From the NCBI GenBank assembly GCA_000701625.1, contig JNJK01000014.1, positions 38,816-102,815 of the forward strand: a stretch of DNA of 64,000 nucleotides. The letters are read 5' to 3'. Position 1 is the first letter of the stretch; each line of letters opens with the position of its first letter. This document shows, one piece after another, positions 1-7,611 of the stretch. The notes beneath the pieces were generated by a model. That model saw nothing but the letters and a program-made list of their open reading frames with translations. It did not search any database and was not told the DNA's origin. Origin of the DNA: Lachnospiraceae bacterium MC2017. GTDB taxonomy: Bacteria > Bacillota > Clostridia > Lachnospirales > Lachnospiraceae. The position numbers and the translations under genes are program-made.

Positions 1-801
1 GGAGGAGAAAAAATTCGTCGGGAACTTAGCAGATTAATCCAGAAAACTTTGGAAGAATCTGGAAAAAAGAAACCCGGTGAAACGGATACTCAGGCTGCAG
101 ATAGAGAACTGATTGAAAAGATGCAGCTTGCTCAGTGGGCGGTAGTGATCGATCCGCTTGCAGAAAAGTGCAAAGAGGATCTGATCCTGAATGCCAAGGT
201 GCTGAATCCGGAGCTGACGATCCCGCTTTTGTTTGAGTATCTGTCAAGCAAAGCAAAAGCGTTTGCCATTTGTGGCATCGCCGGTGTCATGGATGAAACC
301 GTGATTAACTGGGCGAGAGATTTTTACGTTGAAGAAGGCGTGAAACTCCTTGAAGAAAAACGCAAAAAAGCCGAGGAAGAAGCCAAGAGAAAGGCAGAAA
401 GGGAAGCCCAAAAGAAGGAAAAAGAAAAAAAGAAGAAAGCAACTAAAGCTCGGACCATAAAAAAGACTGAGCCGAAAGTTGTGGAACCTGTGGAGGAAAC
501 AGCACCGGTTCCTGTAAAAGAGAATCCCGTGCCAGACCAGTCTCCCGAAAGAAAGGTGATCAAGCCTGAAATTAAGGAAGCTGTGACGGAAGTGGAGGAC
601 GAAGGAATCCCGTTTCCGGATGCAGGTGAAGAAAGCTCTGCTAAGAGCGAAGATGAGACAAGCGAATTTATTGATTGTCCAGATGATGAGTGTCCTTTTA
701 AAGAGAACACGATTCATCCGGCTTTTAGAAAAAGCTCTCTGGAAAGAGAGGTTTCTGATATTGGTGATGGACATCAGATGTCGCTTTTTGATCTTAACTA
801 A
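1..801 (+). CDS. PcfK-like protein, 5' end outside the window
   Basis: The reading frame is open from base 1, so the gene continues off the left edge; a TTG at 49 is only an internal possibility. The N-terminal part carries a block (LNAKVLNPELTIPLLFEYLS, then KAFAICGIAGVMDE) that resembles the PcfK-like family of conjugative elements, where PcfK sits directly before PcfJ. From about residue 100 of the visible part the protein becomes a highly charged Lys/Glu coiled-coil-like stretch and then an acidic tail ending in a short MSLFDL motif of the type that often binds DNA sliding clamps. The next gene is a clear PcfJ-like gene, which strengthens the family call. The molecular role of PcfK is not known in detail. 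Confidence 0.72.
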   Translation, partial: GGEKIRRELSRLIQKTLEESGKKKPGETDTQAADRELIEKMQLAQWAVVIDPLAEKCKEDLILNAKVLNPELTIPLLFEYLSSKAKAFAICGIAGVMDETVINWARDFYVEEGVKLLEEKRKKAEEEAKRKAEREAQKKEKEKKKKATKARTIKKTEPKVVEPVEETAPVPVKENPVPDQSPERKVIKPEIKEAVTEVEDEGIPFPDAGEESSAKSEDETSEFIDCPDDECPFKENTIHPAFRKSSLEREVSDIGDGHQMSLFDLN

Positions 802-818
802 TGTGAAACTATCCCCGA

Positions 819-846
819 AGGGATACGGGTTTAAGACCGGGTATCC
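819..846 (+). promoter_or_regulatory. Hairpin between pcfK-like and pcfJ-like genes
   Basis: GGGATAC near 820 pairs with GTATCCC near 839, forming a stem-loop in the 78-base gap. There is no U-run after it, so it is more likely an mRNA processing or stabilising element than a terminator. The downstream gene has its own GGAGAA site just before 880. Confidence 0.4.
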
Positions 847-879
847 CTTGTACAGGGATATTCGGCAGATTGGAGAATT

Positions 880-2934
880 ATGATGAAAAAAATAAAAGAT
901 CTGCTGAAGAATAGTAAAGAGGTAATCAATTCGGAGGATCTAAAAAAGATAAAAAAATCCGGAAGTGAGTACCAAAAGGACAAATGTTCCGATGGTACTA
1001 AGTATTTCTATAAAGCAGTTGTCAGAGATGGCAATCTGTATGTAGAAGGATATGGGTGCTCTAAAAAAGGAGGTTCTCCTTTTTATGTAGGAAGAACTGT
1101 CCTGCTCTCTGATAAGAGCGATATGCTCACCCAGAAATGGGACGGCTCATTCTCTGTAACTCCGGTAGATGGATACAGAGCAAGGGACTGTTGGTGGTAT
1201 TCAAGATCTGAATACCTTGATGATTCAAAGGAAATCATCAAAGAATTTGTAGGTCCCAAAAATTCCACTCTTGAACAAGTCAGAAATGACATACTCAAAG
1301 TGGCAAATAAGAAAAAGGCCGATGCTGAAAAGGAAAAGATGGACAAGATCTTTAAGGGATTAAAGCCACTTTCATCAGCGCAGAAGAGTTTCCTTCAGAA
1401 AGAGGTATTTGAAACAGCCTCATATATGTTCTATGAAGGGAATAAAGGCACATGCTCATATTGTGGGCATGAAGTAGAACTAAAAAAACCCAAGCACAGG
1501 ACAGAAACGAAATGTCCGAGCTGTGGATGCAGAGTAGAGCTTATTAATAAAAGAAGGAAGAAAAATGCCTTTTGGGATACACGATACGCTGCTTTTTTAC
1601 AGAGGCTTGCTTCCGGCGATGTTGTGATCAGATACTATCAGGTAAATAGATCATTGACACCTCAAAATGAGATAAAGTATCTGCACTCTTCAGAAGAAGC
1701 CCGGCAGATTATCCGAAAGGATGGAACGGTTGAGGATTACAAGTATGTCCTTGATCAAAAAATAAACGCATACGTCTGGAAAAAAGGTATGCATAGTGAA
1801 GGAGGATACTATTATCATGGTATCCAGTGGAGAGGCGAAGGCAAGGTTTATCTGAGAGGTGTAAAGTCTCTCTTAAAGTCTTTGCCTAATATGTCTCGAA
1901 CCGGAATCATTGAAATGATGCCGGTTATAAATGGAAAAGGCCTTGATACTGACTTTATAGGTTATTATCTTAAGGCCGTAAAGGAAAGACCATACCTTGA
2001 ATGGTTTGCAAAAAGCGGATTCTATTATTTAACGGAACAGCTTGCCTATGCGTATGGTTACGTGTTGAAAGACTTTGATCCTTCAGCGAAGAATATCCAT
2101 CAGGTGATGGGCATTGATAAACAGTGCTATAGAAAGCTTCTTGAAGAGAAGGAATCTATATCTATGGATATTCTGAAGTATGCAAGGGAAAATCCGGAAG
2201 GATCACTTGCAGAATGGAAGGAGTCTGCAATTCTTGGTATTGAGCCGGAGAAGATGAAACTTGTAAGAAAAGTTACAACTCCTCATAAGCTGCTTAAGTA
2301 CTATGAAGCGCAGAAAGAACTTGAAAAGTCCTTAAAAGATACGGACTCTCGGAAGAAATTCGGCTATGACTTTTCTTGGGGATCTCGGCATGTGCTTTCA
2401 GATTGGCGCGATTATATTGAAATGTGCATTGAAAGAGCTGGATGTGAGGAAAACTTTGTTTTTGATAAAAAGAACAGCATGCAGGTTTTCCCAAGATGGC
2501 TTAAAGTCGAACACGATCGCATGTATGAGTGGAAACGTGCTCATGAGGACGAAGAGAAGAAGAAGATCCGTGATCAAAAGATCGCAGCCTTGAATAAATT
2601 TCTCTTTAAGATTCAAGAGAAATACAAGTTCGAGGATGAAAAGGAAGGAATTACTATTTCTGCACCGGAAGACGGAATGGAGATAGTAAACGAAGGACTG
2701 AAGCTACGAACTTGTGTAGGCAATAACGGATACATTGAGGACATGGCAGATGGCAAAACGGAGATCCTGTTTGTCAGAAAGTCAAAGCGTCCGAAAAAAC
2801 CGTATTTTACAGCAGAAGTCAAAAACGGAAAGATAGTACAGCTCAGAGGATATCAGAATTGTGCTCCGGGCGAGGATGTACTTAACGCCGTGAAGCATTT
2901 CGCTGAAAAAAAGGCACTTGTTTGTGATTTCTAA
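880..2934 (+). CDS. PcfJ-like protein
   Basis: 684-residue protein of the PcfJ-like family found on conjugative plasmids and integrative elements of Firmicutes. A zinc-ribbon-like segment lies at about residues 190-225 (CSYCGHEVEL and CPSCGCRVEL, two CxxC pairs). The conserved PcfJ C-terminal block follows at about 605-680 (EGLKLRTCVGNN, PYFTAEVKNGKIVQLRGYQN). Two ATG codons are adjacent at 880 and 883 behind GGAGAA; either could start. It forms a pair with the PcfK-like gene upstream. The function is unknown, but the family is a dependable marker of conjugative elements, and the zinc ribbon suggests nucleic-acid binding. Confidence 0.85.
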   Translation: MMKKIKDLLKNSKEVINSEDLKKIKKSGSEYQKDKCSDGTKYFYKAVVRDGNLYVEGYGCSKKGGSPFYVGRTVLLSDKSDMLTQKWDGSFSVTPVDGYRARDCWWYSRSEYLDDSKEIIKEFVGPKNSTLEQVRNDILKVANKKKADAEKEKMDKIFKGLKPLSSAQKSFLQKEVFETASYMFYEGNKGTCSYCGHEVELKKPKHRTETKCPSCGCRVELINKRRKKNAFWDTRYAAFLQRLASGDVVIRYYQVNRSLTPQNEIKYLHSSEEARQIIRKDGTVEDYKYVLDQKINAYVWKKGMHSEGGYYYHGIQWRGEGKVYLRGVKSLLKSLPNMSRTGIIEMMPVINGKGLDTDFIGYYLKAVKERPYLEWFAKSGFYYLTEQLAYAYGYVLKDFDPSAKNIHQVMGIDKQCYRKLLEEKESISMDILKYARENPEGSLAEWKESAILGIEPEKMKLVRKVTTPHKLLKYYEAQKELEKSLKDTDSRKKFGYDFSWGSRHVLSDWRDYIEMCIERAGCEENFVFDKKNSMQVFPRWLKVEHDRMYEWKRAHEDEEKKKIRDQKIAALNKFLFKIQEKYKFEDEKEGITISAPEDGMEIVNEGLKLRTCVGNNGYIEDMADGKTEILFVRKSKRPKKPYFTAEVKNGKIVQLRGYQNCAPGEDVLNAVKHFAEKKALVCDF

Positions 2935-2948
2935 AGATGATGAATACA

Positions 2949-2994
2949 GAAAGGATAAGAGCCGGTTCCCCTGTGGGCCGGCTCTGAATAACAT
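2949..2994 (+). promoter_or_regulatory. Ribosome site and stem-loop before the ADP-ribosyltransferase-like gene
   Basis: An AAAGGA ribosome site lies about 40 bases before the ATG at 2995, too far to work linearly. Between them AGAGCCGG (2958-2965) pairs perfectly with CCGGCTCT (2978-2985). Folding this hairpin away brings the ribosome site to about 11 bases from the start codon, so the hairpin may be needed for initiation. It could also be a partial terminator of the pcfJ transcript, although no U-run follows. Confidence 0.4.
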
Positions 2995-3540
2995 ATGAAA
3001 GAAATCAGAGAAGCAACAGCGGAAGAGATCGAAGAAGTTATGGATATACTTCCATACGCATTTGAAGAATGTGTAGATCAAATCGAAACTGTCGAACATG
3101 ACAGGAATCGGTTTGAAGAATTTAAGAAGAATAACCGGATTGAAGAATCTGAGTACCTTTTTAAGGGTGCTTATAATCTGGAAGAGATTATCACATCAGG
3201 AGGACTTGATGTTGAGAAATCTCATAACGGTGGAACATATACCACCGGAAAAGGAATCTACCTTGCGGATGATCCTATGCTGGCACTTTCCTACGCTGAC
3301 AAGAAATTCATAATCGTTGAAACGGCTGTGAATTGGAAAGAAATAGTGAAGGAAGGCAAAACCAATAATCCTCATGATGTTGAAGAACTTCGTAAAGAAG
3401 GATTCAGCGGACTATTAATGCAGGACTATGGGGAAGACCAGCATGAAAATGAGCGCATCGTTTTTGAGAATGATGCAATGCTTATAAGATATATTGTCAA
3501 AATGAAGAATATGCCTCCGATATATGAGAGGCCAAAATAG
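2995..3540 (+). CDS. Compact PARP-like ADP-ribosyltransferase fold protein
   Basis: 181 residues. Residues about 55-170 match the layout of the catalytic domain of the PARP (H-Y-E) class of ADP-ribosyltransferases: a first strand LFKG (56-59) where PARPs have L-x-H-G, the hallmark GKGIYLADDPMLALSYA (85-101) corresponding to the G-x-GIYFA...S-x-Y motif with Tyr89, and a C-terminal NERIVFENDAMLIRYIVKM (152-170) corresponding to the NEY-[IV]-V-Y...RYL[VI] motif with candidate catalytic Glu153. The histidine of the NAD-binding triad is replaced by Lys58, so activity may be altered or lost. There is no signal peptide. It could act as an effector or modify the host during transfer, but that is inference. 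Fold assignment is by motif only; other NAD-binding folds cannot be excluded. Confidence 0.5.
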   Translation: MKEIREATAEEIEEVMDILPYAFEECVDQIETVEHDRNRFEEFKKNNRIEESEYLFKGAYNLEEIITSGGLDVEKSHNGGTYTTGKGIYLADDPMLALSYADKKFIIVETAVNWKEIVKEGKTNNPHDVEELRKEGFSGLLMQDYGEDQHENERIVFENDAMLIRYIVKMKNMPPIYERPK

Positions 3541-3554
3541 AAAGGAATAAAGAA

Positions 3555-3926
3555 ATGGGAATAGAAGCTAATTTAATAATCTCTACGTTCTCCGTAATAC
3601 TTGCATTTGGTGGGTATTTTGGAGTAGTAATGGCTGACGAGTTTGTAGCAATGTCAGCATTTATGTACATCGTAGCTTGTCTTAATGACTCGCTAAGTAA
3701 GATTACCGGGTATAAAAAAGAAGAAGGAACCTTTGTCCTTCTGTTCAACCTGATCGGACTGATCGGGTCAATGATAGCTGTTATACTTATCTTTAGCTAT
3801 TATTTTAGCAAAAACGATGCCACTGTTGAATGGATAAAATGTTTTTTACTAGTTTATCCAACAAAGAACTCCATGTTGTTTATCCGTAATATCGGGAAAG
3901 CAGTAATGAAAAAACAGAAAGGGTAA
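3555..3926 (+). CDS. Small integral membrane protein, function unknown
   Basis: 123 residues with about three hydrophobic segments (residues ~7-25, ~33-48 and ~62-82) and a basic C-terminus ending KKQKG. A good ribosome site (AAAGGA) precedes ATG 3555. It sits between the ADP-ribosyltransferase-like gene (14 bases upstream) and a 38-residue hydrophobic peptide (3 bases downstream), so the three probably share one transcript. I recognise no family. Confidence 0.6.
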   Translation: MGIEANLIISTFSVILAFGGYFGVVMADEFVAMSAFMYIVACLNDSLSKITGYKKEEGTFVLLFNLIGLIGSMIAVILIFSYYFSKNDATVEWIKCFLLVYPTKNSMLFIRNIGKAVMKKQKG

Positions 3927-3929
3927 GAA

Positions 3930-4046
3930 ATGAATTACATAACACTACTTATTTGTGCTGGCCTGATTGGGTCAATATTCGGAGTGGTGAGCTTAATCGA
4001 AACAGAGATTGTAAGATCTTTGAAGAGAAAAAATGACAAGAAATGA
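3930..4046 (+). CDS. Small hydrophobic peptide, holin-like type I toxin family
   Basis: 38 codons: one membrane segment (residues ~4-24) and a basic tail ending KRKNDKK. It aligns with the 43-residue peptides at 5068 and 8209 (shared LL-I-x-AG-[LV]-IG and a SL-[IF]-E-x-x-IVR core), so it is a divergent paralogue. Single-TM peptides with a charged C-terminus, a compact terminator and repeated occurrence are typical of type I toxins of Firmicutes. No convincing antisense promoter is visible for this copy, so its role as a toxin is inferred from its relatives. Confidence 0.55.
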   Translation: MNYITLLICAGLIGSIFGVVSLIETEIVRSLKRKNDKK

Positions 4047-4050
4047 TAAA

Positions 4051-4083
4051 AGTCTCGGTTCCAATCGGTTCCGGGGCTTTTTT
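4051..4083 (+). terminator. Rho-independent terminator
   Basis: AGUCUCGG pairs (with G-U pairs) with CCGGGGCU, followed by a run of seven T. It closes the pcfJ to small-peptide transcript five bases after the peptide stop codon. Confidence 0.8.
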
Positions 4084-4151
4084 ACAAGATTTTTTGGTAT
4101 AGGACAGATGAAAATGGTAATATGTAAATATAAGAAATAGGAAGAAGATTA

Positions 4152-5039
4152 ATGGGAGAATACGAGAAAACGCAATGGCATCCACCGTTTTGCGCGGCAG
4201 TAAAGCTAGAGCTACGGGCGAACAAGAAAGATCTGAACTTCAATACAGAACACACGCTTAACACGAAATCGATACAGATAGATCTGCTTGTCATAAAGAA
4301 GACGCGAGATGTAAAAATCGAGAATGAAATAGGTAGGATATTCGAAGGACATAACATCTTTGAGTATAAATCGCCTAAAGATGCTCTAGGAATAGACGAA
4401 TATTTCAAAACACTGGCGTATGCGTGTCTCTACAAAGCGAACTGTCCAAAAACAGATAGTATAAAGGCAGAAGATGTGACTATATCGCTTGTCAGGGAGG
4501 GAATACCTCGGGAACTTATTAAGTGGTTCATAGAGAATGGATGTGAAGTTATCGAGAAATTTCCGGGAATACACTATATAATAGGAAGAAAGATCATCTT
4601 TCCTACGCAGATAATAGTATCGTCTAAGCTGAATGAGGCTGAACATCAGTGGTTAAAGGCGTTAACCAAGAAGATGAGCATGGAAACAGGCGAAAGACTT
4701 ATTCTTTCAGCAAGAGATTTGTCCGAAAAAGAAGATAAGGATAATGCTGATTCTGTGTTACAGTTGGCGCTTTCAGAGAATAAGAACATTTTTAAGGCAT
4801 TAAGGGAGGACTCAGTTATGTGTGAGGCTCTAAAAACTTTAATGAAACCGGAATTAGATGCAGCAACAACTTTGGCAAAAAATGAAGGTAGATCAGAAGG
4901 CCGAGCCGAGGGTGTTACAGAGTTATCGACAGTAGTAAAACGCCTAAAGAAAGGTACGTCGGAAAAGGCTCTCGTCGATGAAGGTTTTTCAGAGGCTATT
5001 ATAAAATCAGCGAGGGAATTATTGGATGAACTTAGTTGA
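4152..5039 (+). CDS. PD-(D/E)XK nuclease-family protein (Rpn-like)
   Basis: 295 residues. The N-terminal third shows the restriction-endonuclease-like core: Asp44 in IQIDLLVIKK and Glu71/Lys73 in NIFEYKSP, the D...ExK signature. The rest is a helical region ending in a G-R-[ST]-EGRAEG charged hinge, usual in Rpn/'recombination-promoting nuclease' relatives abundant in Lachnospiraceae. Start ATG 4152 follows AGGAAGA. A hydrophobic peptide gene lies 28 bases downstream, and this nuclease-peptide module is duplicated at 7612-8340. The cellular job is uncertain: Rpn proteins cut DNA and promote RecA-independent recombination. Confidence 0.72.
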   Translation: MGEYEKTQWHPPFCAAVKLELRANKKDLNFNTEHTLNTKSIQIDLLVIKKTRDVKIENEIGRIFEGHNIFEYKSPKDALGIDEYFKTLAYACLYKANCPKTDSIKAEDVTISLVREGIPRELIKWFIENGCEVIEKFPGIHYIIGRKIIFPTQIIVSSKLNEAEHQWLKALTKKMSMETGERLILSARDLSEKEDKDNADSVLQLALSENKNIFKALREDSVMCEALKTLMKPELDAATTLAKNEGRSEGRAEGVTELSTVVKRLKKGTSEKALVDEGFSEAIIKSARELLDELS

Positions 5040-5067
5040 TATATTTTCACAGTATGAGGGATGAACT

Positions 5068-5199
5068 ATGGATTATTCTAAGCTGTTGATACTAGCTGGT
5101 GTAATAGGTGCAGTATTTGGAATTATGAGTCTTTTTGAGAATGATATTGTTAGACTTATAAGAAAGATACTTAAGAAAGAAAAAACTGAAAATAAGTAA
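5068..5199 (+). CDS. 43-residue membrane peptide, candidate type I toxin (copy 1)
   Basis: MDYSKLLILAGVIGAVFGIM is a single hydrophobic span, followed by SLFEND and a basic tail (RLIRKILKKEK). A GAGGG ribosome site lies five bases before ATG 5068. A perfect 16-bp terminator follows at once. On the opposite strand a TATAAT box at 5394-5389 can drive a convergent RNA ending in the same terminator, which is the layout of type I toxin-antitoxin loci. Toxin function is inferred from size, topology and the antisense candidate. Confidence 0.6.
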   Translation: MDYSKLLILAGVIGAVFGIMSLFENDIVRLIRKILKKEKTENK

Positions 5200-5250
5200 A
5201 AAATAAGCTGTAAACGTCTACCATGTGAACCGTTTACAGCTTATTTTTAT
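5200..5250. terminator. Bidirectional terminator of toxin copy 1
   Basis: Perfect 16-bp arms 5201-5216 and 5231-5246 with T-runs on both strands. It can end the toxin mRNA on plus and the antisense candidate on minus. Confidence 0.85.
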
Positions 5251-5394
5251 ACCTTATACCTTGTGCTAGAAGTCTGTACGCATAACCATTATGCATTATA
5301 ATTATTAATAAAAATTTGTATAACAGGCAATCGTTGGGGACACAATGTTATATTGTGCGTCTGCCCGTGACAGACATTGCCTATGCTTATTATA
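5215..5394 (-). ncRNA. Candidate antisense sRNA with a 5' three-way junction
   Basis: A minus-strand TATAAT (5394-5389) predicts a start near 5382. The RNA would begin exactly with the strand AGGCAAT that pairs with ATTGCCT (plus 5325-5331 with 5376-5382), enclosing two hairpins: 5359-5363/5371-5375 and 5341-5346/5352-5357. A GGG in one hairpin loop can pair with CCC in the junction, giving a possible pseudoknot. The transcript would run into the shared terminator at 5200-5250, converging on the toxin gene. The -35 region is weak. It could instead be a transposon-end structure. Confidence 0.45.
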
Positions 5395-5454
5395 GCTTGT
5401 TGAAGAAAGAAATAAAACATAAAAATTAGGCTGTGTCACAACAGCCTGTCAGTA

Positions 5455-5997
5455 TTATTTATTTTCGCCTATAAGCTCATCTTTGTTTGTTACGGGTTTG
5501 GCTACTATGGTGACAATATCCTCATCATCACATTCATCACTTTCCCAAACCATCACGATTTTTTTCTTTTCATTTTCACATTCTAGTGAATACACCTTGA
5601 ATTTTTTCTTTTTATTTACACAATCTAGCAAACACGCATTGAGTAATGTCTTGTATGGTATTCCTGTCTCAGAAGCCTGTTCTTTGAAATAATCTTTAAC
5701 CTTATATGGAGTCGTTATAGTGACCAGCGTTTTACGCTCTCTTACAGATTGATTTTTTCTTGGATTCAGCTTATCAATATCATATGCCTCTAAAATCCTA
5801 AATTTTTTCTTTTCCTTTACAAAATCTACCAAATAAAAACAGATCAAATTCTTGTATGATAGTCCTGTCTCAGAAGCCTGTTCTTTGAAATAATCTATAA
5901 CTGCAGGCTCAATATTTATAGGGACCAGCGTTTCACGCAAAATTGCATATGGATAAGGTACTGGACTCATCATAGCAATATCATATTCATCTAACAT
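5455..5997 (-). CDS. Duplicated ribbon-helix-helix (BrnA/CopG-like) antitoxin-type protein
   Basis: The protein contains two copies of a ~45-residue unit, [IV]-x-I-x-P-x-x-[IV]-x-DYFKEQASETG-[LI]-[SP]-YK, each followed by a helix and KKKKF. This resembles the DNA-binding domain of BrnA/CopG-type antitoxins ('YFKEKA...GIPYQTLIN'). A single polypeptide with two such domains would be an internally fused dimer. Start chosen at ATG 5997 because AGGAG precedes it; the open frame extends to a GTG at 6030, which has no ribosome site and runs into the IS end. No toxin partner (BrnT or RelE type) is next to it. It may be an orphan regulator. Confidence 0.6.
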   Translation of the reverse strand: MLDEYDIAMMSPVPYPYAILRETLVPINIEPAVIDYFKEQASETGLSYKNLICFYLVDFVKEKKKFRILEAYDIDKLNPRKNQSVRERKTLVTITTPYKVKDYFKEQASETGIPYKTLLNACLLDCVNKKKKFKVYSLECENEKKKIVMVWESDECDDEDIVTIVAKPVTNKDELIGENK

Positions 5998-6119
5998 ATC
6001 TTTCGCTCTCCTTTTTTGTTGCTTGCTCACGCTAACTGTGAACCTCTCCGACCTACGGCAAAGCCTTAGAGGTCGGAGCTTCTAAAGAGGGGCGGGGAAA
6101 TCCGCCCTTTTTTCTTATT

Positions 6120-6330
6120 TAAGAAGTTTGGTATTTAAGTCTCCACCTGAAAATTCAGGCAACCCTTATTCTTATAGGCGTGTCCACATCGCCTCTACCG
6201 TATAGGATACTAAGATCCACAACGCTACTTTTACGCATGATATTTAATGCTCCATTAACATCGGCATTAAAACAAAAGCCACTGGCAGTTTTATACATTC
6301 CACGATGTATTCTTTTACCACTGAACTGAT
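6120..6330 (-). ncRNA. Probable omega RNA (TnpB guide RNA scaffold)
   Basis: In this family the guide RNA overlaps the 3' end of tnpB and extends through the right end. Here the 3' end of tnpB and the bases after it are strongly structured (CCTGAA-TTTTCAGG hairpin at about 6145-6160, then the 6089-6110 GC stem and the 6046-6078 end hairpin). The exact 3' end and the guide cannot be fixed without knowing the element tip. Inferred from family knowledge. Confidence 0.45.
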
Positions 6331-7423
6331 ACTCTTTTGGATTGTCGTTATTATATACAGGAATATAATCTTTATCCCAAAATGATGCCTTTGACGTATA
6401 GCTTTCTTCCTGTTCAACATAAGTAATACCATTAAGTTCACAAAGGTATGACAATTTATCTCTTAACAGCCCATAAGGGATATTAACGAAATTCTGATTT
6501 CTCTGTTTACCCATATGTGAACTTCTCTGAAATGTAACATTATATCCAGCTACAAGAGTTCCAATATCATTAGTAATACAGTAATCTATAACCTTACGTG
6601 CAACCTTACTCATATAATCATTTATCTTATTATTACGATCACGAGCTATGGCTTTCTGGCGGTTCGTAGTTTTTCTACAAAAATGCTGCTTATCTTTAAT
6701 AGACTGCAAACGAGCATTTTCTTTATTGAACCACTGGTTTATGGATTTAAGTCTTTTTCCATCAATTATAAATGACTTTCCGGTATTTGATACTGCAGTT
6801 ACGAGATTATTTATACCAAGATCGAGCGCCAGTGCATTGTTTTTGTTAAGATTTCTTTGAATACATTCAGCTTCATAAGTGTACTGAATTTCAAAGAACC
6901 TGGCATGAGCTTTTGGTATGATACGTATCTCTTTAACTTTTTTATCAAGTAAAATTGGCGGAATCTTAATTTCAACAGGCTTATGAGTTTTCTTAAAGCT
7001 GTTTGAAAATGGAAGTATCAGCTTATTTCCATTAAGTCTTACAAATCCAATAACAAGTGTAGTATATCCGTCTTTTGGAAGATAATTTGGAAGTTTACAG
7101 TCCTTAAAAGCATACTTACCCTGTTTGGCAAGTTTAAGTAGTCCAAAAAATGACTTAAAACTACCATCTACTTCTTTGAGGATCTGCTGTGCCATATTTG
7201 AATTTAATGTCTTGTAATTATGGCTATTCTTTAAGAGAGCATAATTCTTTTCGTATTTCAAGAATTTACTCTCAGTAAAGTAATACTGTCTTACATTATA
7301 AATAGCTTCATTAGCCAGATTTTTAGCAGCATGGCACAATTCTTTTATAGAACGATAATCTTCTTTGGACAGATGTTTTACCTGTTGTTTTACAGTAAGA
7401 TACACATAACTATTTCCTTTCAT
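6155..7423 (-). CDS. tnpB: TnpB, RNA-guided nuclease of an IS200/IS605 element
   Basis: About 422 residues from ATG 7423 (the frame stays open to 7516, but a TATAAT box lies inside that extension). The RuvC-type triad is visible: Asp in LALDLGINNL, Glu in YVEQEESYTSKAS, and Asp in FNADVNGALNIMR. The usual CxxC...CxxC zinc finger between the last two motifs is missing; instead there is a ~40-residue insert with FWDKDYIPVY and FSGKRIHRGMY. This matches the zinc-finger-less TnpB subgroup in Firmicutes. All three acidic residues are kept, so nuclease activity is plausible. The ribosome site is weak, consistent with low expression. Confidence 0.85.
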   Translation of the reverse strand: MKGNSYVYLTVKQQVKHLSKEDYRSIKELCHAAKNLANEAIYNVRQYYFTESKFLKYEKNYALLKNSHNYKTLNSNMAQQILKEVDGSFKSFFGLLKLAKQGKYAFKDCKLPNYLPKDGYTTLVIGFVRLNGNKLILPFSNSFKKTHKPVEIKIPPILLDKKVKEIRIIPKAHARFFEIQYTYEAECIQRNLNKNNALALDLGINNLVTAVSNTGKSFIIDGKRLKSINQWFNKENARLQSIKDKQHFCRKTTNRQKAIARDRNNKINDYMSKVARKVIDYCITNDIGTLVAGYNVTFQRSSHMGKQRNQNFVNIPYGLLRDKLSYLCELNGITYVEQEESYTSKASFWDKDYIPVYNNDNPKEYQFSGKRIHRGMYKTASGFCFNADVNGALNIMRKSSVVDLSILYGRGDVDTPIRIRVA

Positions 7424-7564
7424 AAGACTCGGATTGCTCCTGTATGTATATTGTATCATATATTTTACCGAAAGTATAGTATTATAGTAAAATACAGATA
7501 CATTAAAAAAGACCAATAGCTATGCTATCAGTCTCTTATATTTTTCTTAAGTAAACGCATTCAT

Positions 7565-7611
7565 CCCCTACCTACGCTACGCTTAGAGGTAGGGGGTTTC
7601 TGCAAAAAACT
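7565..7611. repeat. Left-end hairpin of the IS element
   Basis: CCCCTACCT (7565-7573) pairs with AGGTAGGGG (7587-7595). It lies 16 bases inside the inferred tip and matches the 6046-6078 hairpin at the other end. On the minus strand the flank read into the tip is CCTTTAT, giving TTTAT as the inferred target-adjacent motif. Confidence 0.65.

Larger units (their letters stand above)
4459..5250 (+). repeat. Copy 1 of a ~785-bp duplicated module (partner 7612-8390)
   Basis: From the shared bases ATAAAGGCAGAAGATG onward the nuclease 3' part, the 43-codon peptide and its terminator are repeated nearly identically at 7612-8390. Differences are mostly synonymous, plus a small in-frame change around the EGRSEGRAEG segment, which is absent in copy 2. 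This indicates a tandem duplication with time for some divergence. Confidence 0.85.
6031..7611 (-). mobile_element. IS200/IS605-family element carrying only tnpB
   Basis: The right-hand (left-end, LE) boundary is fixed by comparison with the duplicated module: copy 1 and copy 2 become identical from 7612, so the element tip lies at about 7611. Both ends carry matching subterminal hairpins: 7565-7573/7587-7595 and 6046-6054/6070-6078, sharing ACCTCTAAG and CGTAGGT in element orientation. The 6031-side tip is approximate. There is no tnpA, so movement needs a Y1 transposase in trans. The insertion coincides with loss of the first ~105 codons of the second nuclease copy. Confidence 0.75.

Noticed and set aside
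6046..6078. ACGGCAAAGCCTTAG loop resembling a riboswitch motif
   Set aside because: It is the loop of the IS end hairpin, which has a matching partner at 7565-7595.
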